Below are positions 56,821 to 64,000 of a stretch of DNA of 64,000 bases, one piece after another. The stretch is from Tremella fuciformis (taxonomy: Eukaryota > Basidiomycota > Tremellomycetes > Tremellales > Tremellaceae), in the NCBI GenBank assembly GCA_032768795.1, contig CP136490.1, forward strand, positions 3,782,001 through 3,846,000, written 5' to 3'. The notes below the pieces were generated by a model. The model saw nothing but the letters and a program-made list of their open reading frames with translations, did no database searches and was not told the origin of the DNA. Numbering within the stretch: position 1 is the stretch's first letter; every line of letters begins with the position of its first letter. Both the position numbers and the translations under genes were made by a program.

Positions 56821-57957
56821 TCATAATCTCCGAGGCAAGACTCCAGAGGGCATCGACGCCTCGTACTCGTCCAAGCTGAGGTAGGTCAGCGGTATCTGGG
56901 TCCAGCACTCCGCTGCTATGGGTCCTGGAATGGCTTTTCTCCTCCGCTCGAGTTCCTCGCTCATGAGTTTCTCGACTAAGGGACGATGCGGAGGACCCTC
57001 GGTTCCCATGCTAGGAGGGTCGTCGAAAGCCTCCAAGTTGACGACCTTGAGGCAGGTTGGGCGACAGATCGCCATGAGATTCACGATCAGAATCAGAGCT
57101 TGTGGTCGTGCTTGGGGCGGCTCATGGGGTTGCGCCTCTCCGAGACTGTCCAGGCCTCGCCAGGGTATCGTTGGCGACGCCCGGAGGAATACGAGGTGGG
57201 TCTCTTTGGTACGTTTCTCTTTGGCTCGTCGTGACCTTTTGGCTGGCGGCTCTGCAGCTACTACGGCCGAGTTTATCCAAATGTGGTCATCGGAGACCTT
57301 CGCGAGTGGCGAGCGAACGAGTATAACGAGGTTTTGAGCTCTGACACTGGAAAGAATGGCACGTCCCGCCCTGTAGTTGCTTTTGGGACTAGCCAGAGAA
57401 TCTGAATTGAAGTGTTTCTCCTGCGAATCTTTCACGTGTATCACCAAGCTTTCGACGGCCACCCCTTCAAAGAATCGACAGTCTTTCTGATCGCAACCTA
57501 TCGCCTGCCGACAGTCGAGCAGATGGAGTATCTTGCAGCGAGGAAAGAGGGCCGTGAATGTCGACCAGGTATCGATGGGATGGTGGGCGTGCTCCACCGA
57601 GGTGTAGACGACGCGTGCTTGACCGAGGAGACTGCGCTTGGTCTGCCATGCGTCCGCGGCATCCCAACCCACCGTCTGACACATGCGCTGACTTTGCTCA
57701 TTGTGCTGTCCACCAAACAGCTGATCGATGTTGAAGTCGACGGTCTCGTACAGAAACCAGCCCGCCAGCTGGAACATCCCGCGGCTGATACAGAGACAGC
57801 GAGCCAAAGTGGGCGTCGAGCAGTGGGAGAGGATTCGCCGGAGGATATCATCGCCGAATCTTGGCACACCGGTGCTTTGCAGCGGGGATGATGGTCGCTG
57901 TAAAGCCTCCTCGGAATCTGGAAGCCTCAGGCTGGAGAGAAGCTCGATGCGGCGTGT
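56821..57957 (-). CDS. F-box-like protein, paralogue of 55763-56710
   Basis: About 378 residues without an intron. F-box-like segment (FGDDILRRILSHCSTPTLAR, CISRGMFQLAGWFLYETV), then RCKILHLLDCRQAIGCDQKD with RFFEGVAVESLVIH, matching the order NCKTLYVYGC...FRNMALDTLVL of the convergent gene. The end (LTYLSLDEYEASMPSG) matches LTFISMREYLRDPG. The frame runs in from about 57966 without an ATG, so a short upstream exon is likely (a possible acceptor lies near 58010-58025). The two genes end 110 bases apart. Confidence 0.7.
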   Translation of the reverse strand, partial: TRRIELLSSLRLPDSEEALQRPSSPLQSTGVPRFGDDILRRILSHCSTPTLARCLCISRGMFQLAGWFLYETVDFNIDQLFGGQHNEQSQRMCQTVGWDAADAWQTKRSLLGQARVVYTSVEHAHHPIDTWSTFTALFPRCKILHLLDCRQAIGCDQKDCRFFEGVAVESLVIHVKDSQEKHFNSDSLASPKSNYRAGRAILSSVRAQNLVILVRSPLAKVSDDHIWINSAVVAAEPPAKRSRRAKEKRTKETHLVFLRASPTIPWRGLDSLGEAQPHEPPQARPQALILIVNLMAICRPTCLKVVNLEAFDDPPSMGTEGPPHRPLVEKLMSEELERRRKAIPGPIAAECWTQIPLTYLSLDEYEASMPSGVLPRRL

Positions 57958-57966
57958 GTAGGGCAC

Positions 57967-59201
57967 AGGTGATGATGGAGTTCGTGCCTCGCCACCGTCG
58001 AGGCTGCCCCTCTATACTGCGGTCACCCAGAAATCTGACAAGTCGAAGACTGACATACCTCGGTCATACATGATGACTCTGACTCTACTTGCCTCATTTT
58101 TGAATGACCGCCAAACTGATCCTTTGCTGCCATTGAGAGGGGAGAATGGTTCTCGGTATTTTTTTTTTTTGGGGGGGGGTGGCTGCTGAAACCGCATCAT
58201 GCAACACCCAACACAGGTACCATCAGTCCGTGCGGACACCAAAGGGCAACGGAACGGCGATCTCCGCCCTAGATGTTAATCGTGACGTGGTAAAAAGCCT
58301 AATGACCTATCAAGCGGAAGATTCTGGGCCTTTGCCGGACAGAACGCTTACACGTCTCGGCGGCGAGGACATCGGCCATCCCACCCCGCCGCCGCCTTTT
58401 CTGCCCTCCAAGGCCTGAGACCGAGCCTCAACTCCGAGCCCTTCTGCTTCTGACGCAGCGCGACTCCAGAGCTGTCTCGAGATCCTCGACACGACCACTC
58501 GGATCTGTTAGGCATTAGCATATTACGGCGGACGGTGCGGCCGACAATTTTCGACGGAGGGAGCCTGCTTAGCTTTTCCATTACAAAGAAAGGAAGGGCA
58601 CATTAGGAACGGACCCACCTCGGGCTCGGTCGCCACGATCCCCTTTCCGCTTTCCCCCCCCTCGCTCTCTCTCACCCTTTCGCAATACAAACCAAACCCC
58701 GACTCGGTGGGGCAATACCACATCGTCTTCATTCACCTCTTCACACCCGCCCAACAGACATAGTAGCGCATCACTTGAACGCATAGCGACAAACCCTTGG
58801 CGAGAACGAGTCGATACCGACATTCCGACATTCATTCGATCGATGGAGTGAGGTGGCGACATCGTACGGACCCTAGTGACGTCTCGTCCAGGTAAGCCAA
58901 TTCCCCTTATCCTTACACGTCCTCATTCCACGTCCTCATCCCTCCAAACATCCTCAAACACACCCACACACTTCCTGATACGATACGCGAACTGCCTGCC
59001 CCAAGGCGCATGTCCACTGGCGTGCGGCCAAGGCGTGTCTCATCGTGCTTCCTTTCGTGTTGGTCGTGCGATTAGATCAAAGCGGTGCCCACCGGCCTCC
59101 CCACCTTTAAATACCATCTTGGCTGACTCTTTTCTCTCAGACTTGTACTTCATCTCGTCGCCCTTTGTATTCACATCGCACTGCTCCCCAACACGGTATA
59201 C
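57967..59201. promoter_or_regulatory. Long upstream region of the bZIP gene
   Basis: It holds a T12G9 homopolymer tract (58159-58179). Two small upstream open frames lie near the bZIP start: ATG-GAG-TGA (58843-58851) and a 21-codon frame (59010-59075). A consensus splice donor (CAGGTAAGC, about 58890) and an acceptor (TTTCTCTCAG, about 59140) suggest a 5' UTR intron that would remove the second one. Confidence 0.45.
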
Positions 59202-61532
59202 ATGGTCACCATGGAGGCCATATCACCCTCTCTCACTGCCTCCTCGTCCACCACCGCGGTCAACTCGTCTGCTTCCGCCGCCACCGCCGCCAATCTCCCC
59301 AAGGAACTGCTCGATATCGACATGGACGCCGGTCTCGACTTCTTCAACTTTGATTCGTTCGAGTCGGATCACGAAACCTCTACAGTGAGTCTTGACTTTG
59401 ACCTTCTGTACGGGTGGACGGCGCTCATGTCTCAGGCGCATTCGCCCAAGACCATCTCTCCCAACCACACCCCTTCTCCTCACCCATCCCTTTCCCCAGT
59501 CGCGGTCGTCAACCCGCTGGCGGACCCCTTGGACACTTTCGATTATGACTTTGGCTTCGACAAGCTCCCCCCTTCCATGGCCGGACCGAGCGATGCCTTT
59601 CCCGTAATCAAACAAGAACCGATGGAGTTCGGCTGGAACCAAGATTCGGGCGCCAGCAGCCCTGTGATGGCCGCTCAACCTGTTGCGGTACCCCAACCCG
59701 CTGTACCCGCCACGCCAGACATGACGCTCGGACCTATCACCCCCGAACAGCAGATGGCGCTCCAGCAACTCATGCTCAACATCTTGAACTACCAGAAAGG
59801 GCTCGGCATGCATACCGGTGCAGCAGCAGCTCCTGCTCCTGCAACCATCGAGCCTTCGCTCGTGTTCTCCACTTCGCCCGCTCAGGCCTCCACGTCTACA
59901 TCGTCGGCCGCTATCAGCCCCGTTGCGGTCATACAGAACACGCCGATGCCCGCACCGCAAGTTCCCGCAAATCAAGCAGGTCCGAGCAAGCCCCGCACAT
60001 CTTCACATTCGTCAAGTCGATCCATCGAGGCAAAGCCTCGTGATTACGACCGCGAAGCGAGTCCTTTGCGCGAGGTTCGTGCGGGCTCCTCATTCAGCTT
60101 CCCCGACCTCGACGCTAAGATCGATAACCTTGTCCCCCTTGACGACATCTTCAGTGCCGGCCGAGGTAAAGGCGGCAAAAAGGGTGGCGGCGTCTCAAGC
60201 GTCGTACGTATGGAGGACGAAGACCTAGACGAGGACGACTCCTGGCGACCTTCAGCGGAAGAATACAAAAAGCTCAGCTCGAAGGAGAAACGCCAGCTCC
60301 GCAACAAACTCAGCGCTCGTGCATTCAGAACCCGACGGAAAGACTATATCGGAACTTTGGAGGAGCACATCAAGCAACGTGACGATGTCATCGATGTGAT
60401 GAAGACGGAAATTGTCTCGGCAAAGAACGAGAACATGGATTTGAGGTACGTCATCTCTTTCCTATGGCATCAGCATCGATGCTGACATCGTGGCAGACGT
60501 GAGCTCGCAACTCTGAAAGCCTACACGATGAAAGTGCTTCATCCCGAATCGGCCGAGACCGTCTCGGCATCGCCAGCCCTGGTAAATGCGCTCGCTTTGC
60601 CGAATATAGTGTCAGAACCCGCACCTGCGGCCACCCCTGCCCAACTACCCCGGCGCAGCGCGACTCCTTCGTTCAACACGCGCAAAGACCTGTCTTCTTC
60701 CATTGGCTCGTCTGCGTTCTGGGGCGGCAGCGACAAGAACATGTTCGGCGGCGGCGGCTCCACCATCTGCCATCATCTTCTCACTCCCGACCTGGTCCTG
60801 CCCGAGTCATCTACGACGTCTTCCGCACCGTCCTCACCCTCTCCGACTCTCAAGTCCATCGCCGACTTGCCTCGAGTCAACATCAACCCTGCGCTCAATG
60901 ATGGTGATGCGCGAGGCACGAACCTCCGACTGGCCGGTAATCCCCGCGACATGTCGTCCACCTTCAACGAGTGGGTCGACAACAACGCCTTTTCGTTCCG
61001 GTCTATGGACTCGTACCGAATGCAACTCTGGGGCAGGCTCGCCCGCGAAGCCGCTGCGGACAAGGCCAATGTCCCTGCACAACTGCGACCGAAGTTCTTC
61101 GTCGAGCCTAAGACGAAAGCCTCGACTGCGACACAAGACTTGTCGTCCAAGGGCATCACCGACCGCCTGGCCTCATCCTTCTGGTCTGCCTTCGAAGGTC
61201 CATCCGCCCGGCTTGACGCTGAGAAATTGGCGGCTGTCGTCACCGGAGTCGCAAAGCTCAAGGTCGTCGCCGCAACTTCGTCGACTCCGGCCTACGCACC
61301 ATCATCTCGACGGTCAGCGGACGAGTTCAACGAAAAGTCTCCGTCGCCTGTGAGCGCAGCAAAGGCTGCGACGGATGCAATGGCTGCCACCGACGCCCTA
61401 TCCTTGGCAATGGGCAGCCTCAAGCTGGTCACCGGCAACAGCGGGCGAGTCGACAACTTCTCCGTCCGCGAGAACCCCCTCGGCGCGCTGTCGTCGTTCT
61501 TCAAGCACGCCGCCGCCCCCACCCGGGCATAG
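59202..61532 (+). CDS. bZIP transcription factor
   Basis: Start ATG 59202, with introns at about 59383-59433 (51 bases, leaves the frame open) and 60447-60496. The N-terminal half is acidic and Ser/Thr/Pro-rich, with aromatic-acidic clusters (DAGLDFFNFDSFESDHE, TFDYDFGFDKLP) typical of activation domains. The basic region and zipper read KEKRQLRNKLSARAFRTRRK, then DYIGTLEEHIKQRDDVIDVM and NENMDLRRELATLK. The NKLSARAFR core replaces the commoner N-x2-AA-x2-C/SR pattern. The C-terminal half is Ser/Ala-rich with a possible folded segment (STFNEWVDNNAFSFRSMDSY). It acts as a dimeric nuclear DNA-binding protein. Target genes cannot be inferred. Confidence 0.88.
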
Positions 61533-62079
61533 GCTTACACCCTACACAACCTACCAAAGCTTTTGTGCTATCTCCTGTTCCGCCGACTCGGATCACATTC
61601 GCTATGTTCGTATCAGAGACCTTTGAAGCACCCAGCCTTACCATGGATGTTTTGATAGAGAGGATGCCCACCTCGACTCATTCGCGCTGTATGTACTGGA
61701 TTTTTTGACGAATATGTACGAGAGAGAAGCGATGCAGCTTTGACTTCTGCCACCTATTCGTATTGCACGGACCAGAGACTGGGTTCATTGACTGACAATA
61801 ATCACTGACCTACCTCAGCCAACGTATTGGATTCGTGAAACATGGGTGCAATGCATATGGGCAGATGGGTGGAGATAAATTTACGATGGCGTGTAGATGA
61901 CACTTAGCCGTAGCACCGGCCGGTCTACGTGAGAAGCAGGGAACGTCCGTGGATTGAGTGTCCTCGATATTTGTCTAGCCCCTTGCGATGCAAAGACCTC
62001 TTGGCGGTCTATGGCTCCTCCCCTCGAAACGTCACACAAAATATGTACAAAACCGCTCGCTCGTTCGCGCGAGGGAGCT
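61533..62079. other. Intergenic between convergent bZIP and protease genes
   Basis: No supported gene. Confidence 0.4.
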
Positions 62080-63913
62080 TTACAACGCGACGGCCGTCAA
62101 GATGCCGAACAGGACAGCGACCAGCGAGAGCTCTTTGCCCAGAGTGCCGGCGCTAGAGGAAGCGCTTGCCTGGGCGGCCGAGGTGTCCGCGTCGGCAGCT
62201 GTGACGGTGGCTGTGGCTGCTGCACCGCCGGCCGATGAGCCGCCATTTGCTGAGGACGATGCTGATGGGGCCGCAGTGGATACGGATGATCCGGCTGTGG
62301 TGCTCCCCGAGATAGAGGTCGTCTCGTTGCCGCCGCCCTCTGCGCCAGTGGCGATGGCTGCAGCGGTGGGGACCTCGGTACTAGCACCAGAAGGCGTTGC
62401 TGATCCCGCCAGGGCAGCAAAGCCAACAGCGGCGGGGTTGTAGCGGTATACACTGTACACATTCTTCAGCGCGGTGTCGCCCACAATCCACTGGACTGGC
62501 GAGGAGTCGGAGAGACTCTGGATGAAAGCAGCACCGGTGCACATTGAGTCGTTGGTCGAATACCGGCCGAGGTTGAAGTCGGCGTCCGAGATGGAGATGG
62601 TGAAGCCTCCAAAGGTGATCTCGAAATCAATCGAGGTGGAACAAGGATACTCGTAATAGTTGGCATACGACCCTGTCATCTGCTGTGCACCGGGGATGGC
62701 AGCGTAAATGGCAGCGATGATGGAAGAAGGACCGCCGATGAGGGTCGTACCGGTGTCAATGGCGCAGGAGGTGGACGATCCCAGCGAGATGCTGGTCCCC
62801 TGCATGGTCATGCTCGCCATGGGTATCTGCCAGTACTCGGCGTCCGAGTCGACATCGACGTAGGTGATTGACCCTGAGTATAGAGACGAGTCTGAATATC
62901 AGATTGCGGTCGCCGACATGCTGTTGGCACTTACCCAAGTACCCAAAGTTGGCAGTTCCGCCATCGTCCTCGACAGTCGAAGCACCAGACACATCGCGGT
63001 ATCGCTTGAGGTAGAATGCGAACAAGGGATCTTGCCAAGCGGTTGACTTTGCCAGCGTGATCCACCACGGCACGGCTGGACGTCAGAGTCATACGTGCAG
63101 CACGGCAGCTAAGCTGACCTCCGGAGTATGCCAGGCTCTGCCAGCTCAGGCCCATGATTCCGCTCAGTGTGGAGCTGAGGAGGTTGGTCGACAGCTTGCT
63201 GCAAGTCGCGAAAGTCTGGGACGCCACAGTGTAGCCCGCAAGGGTCACACTATCTTGGCCCAACTCGCCCGACGCAGTACCCGAGCCATAGGCAATGGAG
63301 AATGTCTGGTTCAGGCTGAAGCATCAGCGACAAGGCCGTTCTCACGCTACAGCTAGACCCACTCTCTCCATGAAGTGGAATCTGACGATTGGAAGCGAGT
63401 CATGCCACCACAGCCGGTACACTCGTTGTCCGCGACCCAAAGGTCGGACGAGCCGGTGTCGAGGACAATGTCAAAGCTCTGCGCCGGTGTGCCGATAGAC
63501 ACCGAGGCAGAGTATGAGGCATCGGTATTGTGATCCTGCAGATCCGCCTCGCCAGCCCGTTTCCGCGATCCCTTCTCCAAGGCTATGAGGGAGGCGAAGT
63601 CGCCGCTTCCAGCGTTGTAGCGAGTGTCTACCACGGCTGCAGCGCTGAGCAGCCATGTCGAGTCCAGGTCATCCCTTCTGTCAACTGCTCGACCCTTTCT
63701 CCGAGACTGGAGGTACGAGTTGTCCCGCTTGGCTTGTGCTGCTGCGCGGGCGCGTTTCGCATAAGTGGGCGAGTGCGAGAGCGGGACGGCGACGCCTCTT
63801 CCGCCAAGTGATGGTCTCGAGCCTGGCGGAAGAACGAAAGGGTCGGGGTACGGGGCGGGATGGGGCGCAGCAAGAACACCGAGAGCCGAAATGAGGAGGA
63901 CCAGGGCGAGCAT
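62080..63913 (-). CDS. Secreted GPI-anchored aspartic protease (pepsin-like, A1)
   Basis: Signal peptide (MLALVLLISALGVLAAPHPA), a basic propeptide with dibasic sites (KRAR, SRRKGR, RRDD), then ASVSIGTPAQSFDIVLDTGS with DTGSSDLW as the first active-site aspartate. TFSIAYGSGTASGELGQD carries the flap Tyr-like position, and CAIDTGTTLIGGPSS holds the second aspartate. A Ser/Thr/Ala-rich stalk and a terminal hydrophobic stretch (LSLVAVLFGILTAVAL) form a GPI signal, so it is likely wall- or membrane-bound (yapsin-like). Short introns lie near 63300-63360, 63085-63120 and 62870-62935. Confidence 0.9.
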
Positions 63914-64000
63914 GGCGATGGGAGGTGGACAGATATCGTCGAGTCGAGCCGACGTTTTGGGACGAAGGACAAGGCAGGGGGTGTTGACCGGATCGTCAGA

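Overview
The window looks like nuclear DNA of a basidiomycete fungus, most likely a tremellomycete yeast relative. Genes are interrupted by many short introns (about 40-60 bases, GT...AG, one apparent GC...AG). The gene set is fungal (SEC11, DPM2, RSM22, TOP3, a soluble fumarate reductase, a GPI-anchored pepsin-like protease), and the retroelements are fungal Ty3/gypsy and Ty1/copia types. I see no rRNA, tRNA, CRISPR array or bacterial-style operon.

Bases 1-13521 are a nested retrotransposon stack, all on the minus strand. A copia element (copy B, 9826-12953) is interrupted by a gypsy element (5' LTR 9422-9825). That gypsy element is interrupted inside gag by a second, intact copia element (copy A, 3306-8350) with identical LTRs and a 5-bp target duplication. 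The gypsy pol and the rest of copy B run off the left edge. A probable LTR end of a fourth element lies at about 12954-13521.

From 14412 the window is ordinary gene space: tryptophanyl-tRNA synthetase (-), signal peptidase SEC11 (+), an unknown (+), a Gly/Gln-rich prion-like protein (-), an unknown membrane protein (-), a B-type cyclin (+), a MAPEG-family protein (-), DPM2 (-) and a fumarate reductase with a C-terminal cytochrome b5 domain (+). Bases 30117-34186 are a complete DNA transposon with roughly 28-bp terminal inverted repeats, a 6-bp target duplication, a DDE transposase gene and a convergent gene of unknown function. Then come a large Ser/Pro-rich protein (+), two paralogous unknown genes (-) and two poorly resolved membrane-protein genes (-).

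The most striking host gene is at 45610-48578. Six exons read in one frame through the mitochondrial ribosome-assembly factor RSM22 and on into ketopantoate hydroxymethyltransferase (PANB), with a presequence-like segment between them. It is followed by TOP3 (-), SHMT with a likely dual-targeting start (+), a convergent pair of F-box-like genes, a bZIP transcription factor (+) and a secreted GPI-anchored aspartic protease (-). Several pairs are divergent with shared promoter regions (WRS/SEC11, DPM2/fumarate reductase, TOP3/SHMT). All gene models were spliced by eye from sequence, so exact intron edges should be treated as predictions.
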